A DNA stretch of 64,000 bases from a virus: positions 1 through 64,000 of the IMG/VR virus record IMGVR_UViG_3300024243_000005, one strand, 5' to 3'. The position numbers were made by a program, and so were the translations under genes. Of the stretch, positions 43,237-51,701 are shown piece after piece. The stretch's first letter is position 1, and every line of letters begins with the position of its first letter. The notes under the pieces were generated by a model. The model worked only from the letters and a program-made list of their open reading frames with translations, did not search any database and was not told the DNA's origin.

Positions 43237-46150
43237 GTGTGTGTCCTTTCAAGTAGTCGTCGATGGGGTTTACCTCACCGTAGTTTGGACCCGCATCAAC
43301 ATCCCAGAGAAACGGTACCGTGAGCCAGTTAAACCTCTTTGCTACTCGGCGAGTGCCGTACTCATAAATAACATCTTTGATCTGCGAAGTGTACTTGTGT
43401 GGGATTGAAAACACAATGGAATCGTGCACGGTTGCATGGTAAGCGCCGCCCATGTCGTTGGTGACCACGGGGAACAGCTCATTCATGACCCACAATACGA
43501 TGTCTGAACTGGTGCTTTGAATCTTGAAATTCACGCCCTGCCGAAAACAGCGATTGCGAAACATGTACTGGTCGGCGAGCGGGAACCGGCGTTTCCGTCC
43601 TGTCTTGGTGTACAGGCTCTTGAACAACCGGATTTCATTATGCGTAGCTTGGATGTACTCAGGGATGGAAGGAAACATCTTGAACATCAAGTTGATGACG
43701 TCCTGTGCCTCTTCTTCTGAGATCCCTGCCGTTAGCGAAATGGTGTACTTGCCTGCACCATACAACACACCAAACACAACGCGCTTGGTAATGGTGCGCT
43801 TCATCTTCAGGAAATCACGGCGTTCCTTGGGGATGCTCTTATCGCCACGCTTCGCCGCTACGATTTCATCGTAGTCCAGGCCGAAGACCTTGGAAGCGAA
43901 GAAGGAGTGAGTGTCCATCCCGGCCAGGATGGCGTCGATGAGCTGCTTATCTTTCGCGTACGCAGCGAAGATGCGAACCTCTGCACCTTGCGCGTCAGTG
44001 TCGATGAGCGTCATTCCAGGCAGGGGCCTGAAGATCTTCTTGATGTTGTGCCCTGCCAGCCAATGCGGGATGTTCTGCAGGTTTTCGTCTGACGACGACA
44101 AGCGCCCCGAGTTGGTACCGATGATATGCACTGAGGCGTGCATCCTACCGTCGATGCGTGCGTGGTCTCGCACATTAACGAGGAAGGGGCTCCGCGCTTT
44201 AGATGCTTTACGGTGCGTCAGGAGGAGCTTCGGGAAGTTATACCCATACTGCTTTTGGATGTAGAGCAGCGTATCTTCATCTGCGCTGACACCCGTCTTG
44301 GTGCGTTTAATGTCGTCGGTGAGGGGTACCACAACCCGCTGTCCGTCTTCGACGAACCCTGTGTTGAACAGGATGTTAGAGACTTGCGGAAAGCTGGAGA
44401 CATCAAAGGGGCTACCGACGCTTTCGTATAGCTCCCTCTCCGCCTTATCAATCTCACCCTGGAGGGCCGTATCCACGGACTCCAAATACGGAAGGTCTAC
44501 AGGGAACCCCGTATACTTCATCCGCGATAGCGTATTACTGGTAGGGATGACGTGGGTACGCATAAGGCGCCCCACGGGACGACTATCCGACGCACGCTCT
44601 ACCCCGAGAACAGTCCTGCGCAAGCGTAGGTCCGTAGCATGCTCCGCCCGAAGACGCCGCACCTGGTGCAAAACGTGCTGACGCGTTACGTCGGCATCGA
44701 TAGCAGCGTAGAACTCCAGGTCCGGGATAGGAATCTTCGTGTAGTCGAAGGGCTCTTTTGCGGTTGGGCGTGATGGTGGCTTGGGTGCTCGTGGCTTGGG
44801 CGGTTTTTTCCCCCACGCAGCCTTATCCATGCGCCGCTTCTCTGACTTCGCCAGTATCTTTTCAGCGGCTTTCGCACCATGCCACTTATCCATCGCAGCG
44901 CTGTACCGTGCGTACAGGGGTTCGTACGTGGTCTGCTTTACGGCGTAAATCCGCAGCCGATCCTCGTACTTTTCCATGGCTTTACGAAAGCGCTTTGCTT
45001 CCTGCGCCCTAGTCCCACTGCCGTAGCGCTCCCGCTCTTCATCAACCTTGTCTTCGTACCCCGCGTACTTGGGGAGGCGTGCTCGGGTCAAGTTCTTCAA
45101 GCCGTACTGGCCTTTCTTGTCCTCCTCCAAGAGGTGCTCACCGGGCATGGTGTCCCACGCCACATTCTCCAGGGGCCACCCGTACGCACACTCAATCATC
45201 TGCGAGTCGTACTGATGGTTGTGCAGCGCTTTGGGCTTCTTGGACGCCAAGACTTGGATAACCCAGTATTTGACCTCTTCCAACTCTTCTGGAGTCCACC
45301 ACGCATCTGGGTGGTCTAGGATGATGGTTGTAGCTAACCGCTCATCCCACGCAAAAGAGATGGCAATCATCAACCGTGTAGGGTCCCAAGGTTCCAAGGT
45401 GTTCGTCTCAGTATCCACTGAGATGAGGTGCGCTTCAGGGTCCCCACCATTCACTGAGTACCCAATGATTTCTGTGCACACATCTTTGACTTCATCCACG
45501 GTGCGCGGAAAGATGTAGGTCTCTCGCAGGTACGCCTCGCTGTGCTTGTCCGCACCGAGCCCACCGCCCTCAGCGAACGCAAACGCTTTGGTCAGGTCCC
45601 GGCACATCTCATCGAACAAGCCCGGTTTGGCCAACACTGCTTTGGGTGCGAGGGTGGGGCACACATAGAACTGCTGACGGCGCACGGCACCCTGAACAAA
45701 AGTACCTCTCACACTTTCGAAATTCTTTATATGAGGGAGGAGAACCTCGGTCGCCGCTGCACCGAATGGGATGATCAGCGTGGGCTTCAGCGTTTGAATC
45801 AGCGCATCCAGGTGCACCTTGCACTTATCGTGCGCGGCCTTGCTTGGCTTCTCCGACGCACACTGGACCGTGTACGCCTTGTGTACCTGGAGGGCGTTGA
45901 AACGCGCCATACCTTCTGGGGTACTATCGTACTCCTTACGCACGGCGTTATACGCTGCTTGTATAACCTTACCAGGACGGTCCAGGAAAGGGACAAGCTG
46001 ACTGGAGTATTCGAGGTCTGGAGCTTCGCCTAAAAGGAGTACCGTGGTGCCACCCGGGGCAGGAATCGCATCAGGGTGCACCCGTATCGGCTCTTCGAAG
46101 AGCGGACAACCTTGGCATGCAATTGGTTTTAACGGAGTGACATTTCCCAT
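43172..46150 (-). CDS. DNA polymerase, family A, with N-terminal UDG-like Fe-S domain
   Basis: The 992-residue protein joins three parts. Residues 1-195 resemble family 4 uracil-DNA glycosylases: Cys ligands C12, C15, C97, C110, the motif GEAP (41-44) and PFLDRPG. The catalytic His block, usually 'HP' before a Leu-rich turn, reads PTLAPKAVL (165-173), so activity is probably lost. Residues 240-490 form a 3'-5' exonuclease (DTET 246-249, YAAIDADV 481-488), split by a Lys/Pro-rich insert (about 445-470). The polymerase shows motif A DTDAQGAEVRI (717-727), motif B with KRTITKRVVFGVLYG (784-798) and HDS (909-911). A UDG-like domain on a polymerase is known from SPO1. It replicates phage DNA and is coupled to the primase by TAATG. 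Confidence 0.92.
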   Translation of the reverse strand: MGNVTPLKPIACQGCPLFEEPIRVHPDAIPAPGGTTVLLLGEAPDLEYSSQLVPFLDRPGKVIQAAYNAVRKEYDSTPEGMARFNALQVHKAYTVQCASEKPSKAAHDKCKVHLDALIQTLKPTLIIPFGAAATEVLLPHIKNFESVRGTFVQGAVRRQQFYVCPTLAPKAVLAKPGLFDEMCRDLTKAFAFAEGGGLGADKHSEAYLRETYIFPRTVDEVKDVCTEIIGYSVNGGDPEAHLISVDTETNTLEPWDPTRLMIAISFAWDERLATTIILDHPDAWWTPEELEEVKYWVIQVLASKKPKALHNHQYDSQMIECAYGWPLENVAWDTMPGEHLLEEDKKGQYGLKNLTRARLPKYAGYEDKVDEERERYGSGTRAQEAKRFRKAMEKYEDRLRIYAVKQTTYEPLYARYSAAMDKWHGAKAAEKILAKSEKRRMDKAAWGKKPPKPRAPKPPSRPTAKEPFDYTKIPIPDLEFYAAIDADVTRQHVLHQVRRLRAEHATDLRLRRTVLGVERASDSRPVGRLMRTHVIPTSNTLSRMKYTGFPVDLPYLESVDTALQGEIDKAERELYESVGSPFDVSSFPQVSNILFNTGFVEDGQRVVVPLTDDIKRTKTGVSADEDTLLYIQKQYGYNFPKLLLTHRKASKARSPFLVNVRDHARIDGRMHASVHIIGTNSGRLSSSDENLQNIPHWLAGHNIKKIFRPLPGMTLIDTDAQGAEVRIFAAYAKDKQLIDAILAGMDTHSFFASKVFGLDYDEIVAAKRGDKSIPKERRDFLKMKRTITKRVVFGVLYGAGKYTISLTAGISEEEAQDVINLMFKMFPSIPEYIQATHNEIRLFKSLYTKTGRKRRFPLADQYMFRNRCFRQGVNFKIQSTSSDIVLWVMNELFPVVTNDMGGAYHATVHDSIVFSIPHKYTSQIKDVIYEYGTRRVAKRFNWLTVPFLWDVDAGPNYGEVNPIDDYLKGHTHDTTGQQEEREAEAAARLSFQ
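44937..44949. repeat. Palindromic site TTTAC-GGC-GTAAA, copy 5
   Basis: Exact copy of the TTTAC-N3-GTAAA palindrome, inside the polymerase gene near the exonuclease insert. Confidence 0.75.
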
Positions 46151-49100
46151 TAGTAGTCGAGCCCGTCGTCTTTTTTAACCTTACGGGGCTCTACTTTGCT
46201 TGTACCAGGGGTAGCTTCTTTTTTAGGACTGGGGACAACAACGAGGTGCCTACCCGCGCGCTTCATCAGCGCGTCTGAAACAGGGTTCTTCAGCACTTCA
46301 TCGAAGCCACGCATGTTGGGGATGCGTGTGCGATCAGGGAGCACGAGCGAACCGTCAGGCATAGCCTTGACCGTTGCGACGTGGTCCCCTGTCGCGTCTC
46401 CTTTCTTTGCAGTAATGTCAGACACGAGCCCATTCATATTGTAAGCGCTGATAGGGAAGTCCCGCACCATGCGTCCCATATAGGGTCCGAGCCTCTTGAA
46501 CACACCACTCTTTTCTAGCTCGCGATCCTTGATGTGGTACACACTACGTTGTGCCTGGTTCTTGAGCCAACTGGCACTCTTGTTGCGAAACTCGGAGGAC
46601 CCAAGGACTGCGGTCTTCACCGTCACCCAATTAACGATCAACCACCCGGTAATGGGGTCGTAATACAATCCGCTACTCGATTGGTTGAGCGCGTTGGGCT
46701 CCGCGCCTCCTAGAATTTCTATAGCGGTACGTGGACGTATGTCACCGATGTTGCCGGTCCTGATTGTGGGCGTCGAAATCAGTTCTCGGAAAATCTCCTC
46801 ACTGAACGTGGACGTCGCAAGGCGCTTCATGTGGGATTGGTGTGCTTTGTAGTAATCCTTGATGAACTCATCGGAGTTACGCCCACACACTTCCATGATT
46901 GCCATGGCACCATAGTAGTGTTCTCGCACGCGTGTCATGCCCTTATACTTCGTGAGGGCACCACCATCTTGGTAACGCTTATAGATGTCGAAGTAGGCGT
47001 CACGCACGTTCTTGGCTGCGTGGTACATCAACAACGGCAATTCGTATCGGAGCTTCTGGATGACCTCCTTACCGAAGTCGCGGAGCAGCACTGCTTCAGG
47101 GGAGCTGCGTGTTGCTTTGCGATCCATTTCGATAACGATGAACCGAGACAGGTCCTCCAGTGTGTGCAACCCACGAATGCCCGCAGTGATGACAGGACAA
47201 CGGAAAGCATACTCCAGGTGCCTACCAGAAGTGCTTCCGATGACAGTGAGCCCATCCTCGTTGGTCAAACCACGGAAGAGCTGGAGTAGTGTACGGCACA
47301 CAACGCTTCGCCGATCATTGCCACCCGTATCTTCGAATTCATCCAGGCAGCACGCCTCCGTCGAGTGATTGAACTTCTGGCGCACACCTGCTGCCGTGTA
47401 GTTGTCCATGAACAGCGCCGGGAGAACGATGTTGATGCTGGGCAAGTTACCGCGCCCAATGAGCCCACCCATGAGGCTAGACTTGCCGCTCTGGGCCTCT
47501 GCGTTGAACATCAGAAGGATTTGGCGGGGCAGCGCATCAGAGATGAAGATTTGTAGCACCAACGCCGCTACCAGGTCGCAGGTGACTTCGTGGTTCTTGA
47601 AGTCCCACCCTGCGCTTACCATCTCACGAATCTTTGCGAGAGCTTCCGACAACGTCAAGGAGGGCATTCTGTTCAGGTCATCAGCGTTCTTGATGTGGGG
47701 GTAGATACACCGAGGCCAGTGCCCGGGTTCCGCGTACACGACAACGTTGTTCTTGACATCGGTGGGACCTGCCAGCTTCTCCCACACTGCGCGGTCCTTA
47801 TCGTAGTGTGCTTTGTACAGGTCCATGCCGTTGACCAAGTACGCAGTCATCTCTCCTTCTTCTGTCACCACGGTGTGGTACCCAGCGCCCAGCGTCTTCA
47901 CTTCCTGCTGATTTGGGAGGTTGGCGCACAAGTTACCTACGGCAGTAGTAGCGTAATCGCTCAACGCCTTCTCGTAGCGCAGATAGAAGATGTCTCCCTT
48001 CCCCGCGTACTCTTCCAGAAACTCAGGCTCTCCGATGTTTTCCTTGACCCACTGGTAGATGTCACAGCCCATCATGACCTGCAGAGTCACACGCAACTGC
48101 TTGGGGTCTCCGAGAGGGAGGTCGTAGATGCACTTCGTCACGATGTCCCACACCTGCAACTTTTGCTGGGATCCAATCTCGTGCCGCTTGAGAATGTGGA
48201 GGCGCGACGCCAACACGGTGCGGAGCCGCTCAATGAACGCCTCTTCGTTTTCGTCCCCTGACACCAGCTCAGTCAGGACTTGACCACCATTGATGCTGTG
48301 CTGTGCGGCCACAGCCTGTATGTACGCTTGCTGCTCTGTAGGGTCTCGTACAAAGCGGCCCCACTTCGCCGCCACGTTTGTCAAGTAGCGAATATCTTCT
48401 TCGGGGATGGACGCCATCTCTTGCAGCGCCCTCGCCTCCGCCCACTTGTACGGGAATTCGAAGTTCGTGGGATCACGGAGGGAGGCTTCCACTGTGGCCA
48501 AACCGAAGGTGTTAATGAGGTCATCCGGGTCGGGCGCATCATTCCCCTGGATAGCCATGGCAGCGGGCCAACCGTACACACGCAGTGCCAACTTCAGCGT
48601 TGTACTGAGTACCTGTCGTACCCACCCCTCGCCCCCGTCGTCGTTGTCCCCAACAAGGTATCCAGAGTTGAAACCGAACTCACGCAAAACATCCATGCTA
48701 TCGACGGACCCACCTCCCCCACTAAAGACGAGCATGCCCACGTTGTGGGTGGCCACTTGCCGCGCATGGAAGGCGAGGGCATCGAACTCCCCCTCAACTA
48801 CGTGACACGAGTCCACATCGTTCGCCGCGATGTACGCGGTGTAGGGTGGGATGCCGTACAACCCGAGCAGGCCATTGGACGTCTCCAGATCGTCAGGGAG
48901 GTACTTTGTGACCTTCGGCGCCGTCGTGCTGAAGCCAGCCCCAGAAGCCGCAGGGACCTGGCGCACCTTAATGCGGCAAATCTCCTCCGGTGACGCCCCT
49001 GTGTAGAACATCACGGACCCGAGCCATTGGGAGTTGTTGTACACCGGCTCCAGGTACTTCTGCGTGTCGGCCCAGCGGTCTTTCAGGTTGTGCAACTTGA

Positions 49101-49698
49101 CGTACTGGTCCACCAACACCTGAAGCCGTGCTTTGGGTGGGAGGACGCCCAAGGGGAGGAGGTGGTGTACGCCTGAGATGCCGCGTGATGTTAGATAGCG
49201 TACAGCGTTCAGCGCGTAAGCCAAGTCAGGAGGAGCATTGGGCTGTGAGGCGTCAATCAGCTCACCCTGCGTAATCTCGTGCAGCATCCGCTTGATGTCA
49301 CGGCGGTTCTGCCTTTTGGATAGTTCACGAATCGCCGTCTTCGGCAATCGAATGCTGAAGCGGTCCTTCATTTCGTTGACCGCAGCGGCGTAGTTCAGAT
49401 TATGGAGCTGGGAGTAAAAGCGGATGGGGTCCCAGAAGTACGCGTCACAATTTGTGGAGAGGCACTTCGCGTACTTGTGTTCCAGGTTGACCATGAACGA
49501 CGGACTTCGGTCGCTATGGAAGGGACACAACCCCATGATGCGGGGACCTGAGATCGCCCACTTGTTTCCACCGTGGACGTTGTTCAGTATGTGCAACCAG
49601 TCGCGTACGTTGATGCTACTCCACAGCGCACGCAGCTTGGTGGGATGTATCTTCGCTAATACTTTATTCGACGGTCCCTTCTTATCATTCCCTGGCAT
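46150..49698 (-). CDS. Primase-helicase fusion
   Basis: The 1182-residue protein starts with a DnaG-type zinc finger (CPFH...C...C; C58, H61, C79, C84). A TOPRIM domain follows, with VVEGEFDALAF (around 320) and GDNDDGG (around 370), where RNA primers are made. The last 450 residues hold an AAA+/SF3-like ATPase with Walker A NAEAQSGKSS and Walker B CCLDEFED plus an arginine-rich stretch. One protein thus primes and unwinds at the fork. The basic, Lys-rich C-terminus may bind DNA or the polymerase. Stop and polymerase start overlap. The start has only a weak ribosome site. Confidence 0.88.
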   Translation of the reverse strand: MPGNDKKGPSNKVLAKIHPTKLRALWSSINVRDWLHILNNVHGGNKWAISGPRIMGLCPFHSDRSPSFMVNLEHKYAKCLSTNCDAYFWDPIRFYSQLHNLNYAAAVNEMKDRFSIRLPKTAIRELSKRQNRRDIKRMLHEITQGELIDASQPNAPPDLAYALNAVRYLTSRGISGVHHLLPLGVLPPKARLQVLVDQYVKLHNLKDRWADTQKYLEPVYNNSQWLGSVMFYTGASPEEICRIKVRQVPAASGAGFSTTAPKVTKYLPDDLETSNGLLGLYGIPPYTAYIAANDVDSCHVVEGEFDALAFHARQVATHNVGMLVFSGGGGSVDSMDVLREFGFNSGYLVGDNDDGGEGWVRQVLSTTLKLALRVYGWPAAMAIQGNDAPDPDDLINTFGLATVEASLRDPTNFEFPYKWAEARALQEMASIPEEDIRYLTNVAAKWGRFVRDPTEQQAYIQAVAAQHSINGGQVLTELVSGDENEEAFIERLRTVLASRLHILKRHEIGSQQKLQVWDIVTKCIYDLPLGDPKQLRVTLQVMMGCDIYQWVKENIGEPEFLEEYAGKGDIFYLRYEKALSDYATTAVGNLCANLPNQQEVKTLGAGYHTVVTEEGEMTAYLVNGMDLYKAHYDKDRAVWEKLAGPTDVKNNVVVYAEPGHWPRCIYPHIKNADDLNRMPSLTLSEALAKIREMVSAGWDFKNHEVTCDLVAALVLQIFISDALPRQILLMFNAEAQSGKSSLMGGLIGRGNLPSINIVLPALFMDNYTAAGVRQKFNHSTEACCLDEFEDTGGNDRRSVVCRTLLQLFRGLTNEDGLTVIGSTSGRHLEYAFRCPVITAGIRGLHTLEDLSRFIVIEMDRKATRSSPEAVLLRDFGKEVIQKLRYELPLLMYHAAKNVRDAYFDIYKRYQDGGALTKYKGMTRVREHYYGAMAIMEVCGRNSDEFIKDYYKAHQSHMKRLATSTFSEEIFRELISTPTIRTGNIGDIRPRTAIEILGGAEPNALNQSSSGLYYDPITGWLIVNWVTVKTAVLGSSEFRNKSASWLKNQAQRSVYHIKDRELEKSGVFKRLGPYMGRMVRDFPISAYNMNGLVSDITAKKGDATGDHVATVKAMPDGSLVLPDRTRIPNMRGFDEVLKNPVSDALMKRAGRHLVVVPSPKKEATPGTSKVEPRKVKKDDGLDY

Positions 49699-49718
49699 AT
49701 CATGTGCTACCTATAAGG

Positions 49719-50522
49719 CTAGTATGCGGGACACACGGGGCGCTGCCCGCAGTAGTCACACAACCAACCTTTGATGGCCTCCCGTTTCTGTGTGGCGTCA
49801 GCCGCTGAGGCCAGCCACGTTTCGAACTCACGACGTAGGATCGGCAAATCATGCGTACGAGTCAGCGCGGTACCCCAGCGAATACGACTTCCGTCCTTAT
49901 CCGGGTCGGCTCCCGGGTAGTGAACAGCCGGACGAACCGACTTCAGCTCAGGGTATGCTACGAATGCGCCAAGCGAGTACACGCGGAGCTGCGGGAGGCG
50001 CTCCTCGATTGCGATCTCTTCGCCTGCTTTGTGGTCAAGCACGATGCCGTGCCATTGAGGGGTGATGAGGAGGAGGTCAATGATACCCCGGAACAGGGCG
50101 TCCTTGCCCCACCAGCCACACGGCTTGTACAACGCCGTCATCGCCAACTTATGTTCCGGGTATTTACCGCGTAAACCAAACTTGGCTTCGAACGCTGCCA
50201 TGCGGTCGCGGAAGTCCTCGATAGCTTCGCGGTACATCATGACCCGCTCTGTCATCTCATACGTGAGTGGCTTCTTGCCCAGCGCCATTTCGTACGCGAC
50301 GCTGACCTTGGCACCCTTTGCCACCAGTTCCAGGATGTAGTGCACCGCGTCCCCGATGCACGAAATAGCAGAGCGGGGCTCCTTCGACTTGGCCTTCTTA
50401 CGGTACTGTTGGTGATATGCGAAGGGACACGTCTTGGCTGTGCTCCCTTTTGAATACGTCCAGGGGCGTGCAGCCTCGATGTCGGGAGTCACCAATACCA
50501 CATGCTGTTCAGAATCGGCCAC
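49719..50522 (-). CDS. Cas4/RecB-like PD-(D/E)XK nuclease with Fe-S cysteines
   Basis: The 267-residue protein shows D149 in RGIIDLL, then the (D/E)xK motif VLDHKAG (D163, K165) and a Gln-containing helix (QLRVYSLG), the core of PD-(D/E)XK nucleases. C32 near the start and C255, C258, C264 at the end fit the iron-sulfur clasp of Cas4 and AddB. These nucleases trim DNA ends, so it may process recombination or replication ends. GTG start with AGGTG about 8 nt upstream. It lies right upstream of the primase gene and behind a terminator. A second nuclease of the same type is at 56310. Confidence 0.82.
   Translation of the reverse strand: MADSEQHVVLVTPDIEAARPWTYSKGSTAKTCPFAYHQQYRKKAKSKEPRSAISCIGDAVHYILELVAKGAKVSVAYEMALGKKPLTYEMTERVMMYREAIEDFRDRMAAFEAKFGLRGKYPEHKLAMTALYKPCGWWGKDALFRGIIDLLLITPQWHGIVLDHKAGEEIAIEERLPQLRVYSLGAFVAYPELKSVRPAVHYPGADPDKDGSRIRWGTALTRTHDLPILRREFETWLASAADATQKREAIKGWLCDYCGQRPVCPAY
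50163..50175. repeat. Palindromic site TTTAC-CGC-GTAAA, copy 6
   Basis: Exact copy of the TTTAC-N3-GTAAA palindrome, inside the Cas4-like nuclease gene. Confidence 0.75.
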
Positions 50523-50542
50523 GAGAGGTCACCTGTCCTATC

Positions 50543-50583
50543 AAAAAAACGGGGGCCGACGCGCCTACATACGCCGACCCCCG
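50543..50583 (-). terminator. Intrinsic terminator between 50616 gene and Cas4-like gene
   Basis: On the minus strand, an 11-12 bp stem (CGGGGGTCGGCG with its near complement CGTCGGCCCCCG) is followed by seven T. It lies 33 nt after the stop of the 306-residue gene. It could attenuate read-through into the nuclease and primase genes. Confidence 0.75.
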
Positions 50584-50615
50584 AAACTGCTCAGAACAAA
50601 AAGCGCCGGACTCGG

Positions 50616-51536
50616 CTACAGCTTGACGTCGGGATTGGGGCTGTCGCCCTCGGTCCCTGCCGTCAGCTTGTCAGGATCGATGTTCTCCTCGATATCCGCC
50701 GCTTCCGCCTGCTTCGCGGTGACCTCAGTCCAGTGCTTCTCCAGGTACGTGGCCCGCGCGGAGCGCACCATGTCATACAGCGCGACGCACGCCTCCCGGA
50801 AGTGCGCCGGGGTGTCTTCGGCCTGACCGCTGGCCTTGAAGCTGTAGAACACACCCTTGTCGTTCTTCTCCTCCTTGGAGGAGAGCGTCATCCAGCGATC
50901 CCAGAGGTCATCGACCTCGTCAGCCAGCCCGATGATCTGGTTTCCGGCCTTGCGGGAGGTACGGAAGAACTCCAGTTGGTACAGCTTCAGGTTGTGCTTG
51001 GCCAGGACCATGGCCACCCAGCCGTTGTCGCAGTCCGTGAAATCGCCGCCCTTGTTCTTCCCGAAGGGGAGCTGGATGCACTTGTCGCAGAGGCCGAAAC
51101 GATGGCCGAGCCGGGCATCCGGGGCGAAGCAGACGGGTGCCGCCTGCTGGTCAGCCGGGAACATCCGGTTGGCCTCGAACATGTACAGGGGCACGAACTC
51201 GAAGGGTGCCTGCACGAGCGCCCCAGAGGACGTGAAGAAGTTGCCCGGGACAGCGCCATCGGGCTTGTTGCGCGTGGTGCCCTGGACCATGCGGAGCACC
51301 GGGGTCTGGATTTGTGCTTGTGCCTCCTCCAGTCCGCGACGCTTGGGGTTGATGGTAGCCATGATTCGCTCAAGCATGGCGACCGCGTCCGGATCGTCCT
51401 TGTGGCGATCCACGATGTCGGTGAGCACCGTGGTGGCACCCTCCTTGGCCTCGGTCAGCGCGACAAGGTACGGGTCTTGCGTGGCAATCTTGTCACCGGT
51501 GTCGGCAGCGTCGCCACCGGTCTGTGCATCAGACAT
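50616..51536 (-). CDS. Conserved phage protein with Cys cluster, possibly single-strand DNA-binding
   Basis: A 306-residue acidic protein with a central domain where PVCFAPDARLGHRFGLCDKC is followed by another Cys (FTDCDNGW) and strand-rich sequence. The pattern 'P.C.....G...G.C..Cp' with a nearby Cys occurs in a phage family next to replication genes that I cannot name; a replication accessory such as a single-strand DNA-binding protein is plausible, also from the acidic tail (AADIEENIDPDKL). CAGGAGGTT precedes the ATG, one of the strongest sites here, and a good promoter and a terminator frame it as its own high-level unit. High expression fits a stoichiometric DNA-binding protein. Confidence 0.6.
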   Translation of the reverse strand: MSDAQTGGDAADTGDKIATQDPYLVALTEAKEGATTVLTDIVDRHKDDPDAVAMLERIMATINPKRRGLEEAQAQIQTPVLRMVQGTTRNKPDGAVPGNFFTSSGALVQAPFEFVPLYMFEANRMFPADQQAAPVCFAPDARLGHRFGLCDKCIQLPFGKNKGGDFTDCDNGWVAMVLAKHNLKLYQLEFFRTSRKAGNQIIGLADEVDDLWDRWMTLSSKEEKNDKGVFYSFKASGQAEDTPAHFREACVALYDMVRSARATYLEKHWTEVTAKQAEAADIEENIDPDKLTAGTEGDSPNPDVKL

Positions 51537-51585
51537 GGGTAAAACCTCCTGTTGTTTTAACTACTTTCGCCGTGTGAGAGATCCA

Positions 51586-51613
51586 CACTACATTTCTCAA
51601 ACGTACGCGTCAA
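51586..51613 (-). promoter_or_regulatory. Promoter for the 50616 gene
   Basis: On the minus strand TTGACG (51613-51608) and TAGTGT (51591-51586) with a 16-bp spacer. Its good -35 box and the strong ribosome site downstream suggest high expression. Confidence 0.5.
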
Positions 51614-51616
51614 GCT

Positions 51617-51657
51617 AATTGTATGTCGATCACATCGACATCCCATTTTGTACAATT
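51617..51657. promoter_or_regulatory. Nested inverted repeats between divergent promoters (operator candidate)
   Basis: ATGTCGAT-CAC-ATCGACAT (51623-51641) is a perfect 8-bp inverted repeat. It lies inside a wider pair AATTGTA (51617-51623) and TACAATT (51651-51657), just before the -35 box of the sigma factor gene. A regulator bound here could control both directions. Confidence 0.6.
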
Positions 51658-51666
51658 AATACGGGA

Positions 51667-51694
51667 TTGTAGTGAACTATGCGCCATGTATAAT
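51667..51694 (+). promoter_or_regulatory. Sigma factor promoter with -10 box 7 nt before the ATG
   Basis: TTGTAG (51667-51672), 16 bp and a perfect TATAAT (51689-51694) lie 7 nt before the ATG at 51702. There is no ribosome site, so a leaderless message is predicted. Confidence 0.65.
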
Positions 51695-51701
51695 CTGGCA
51701 C

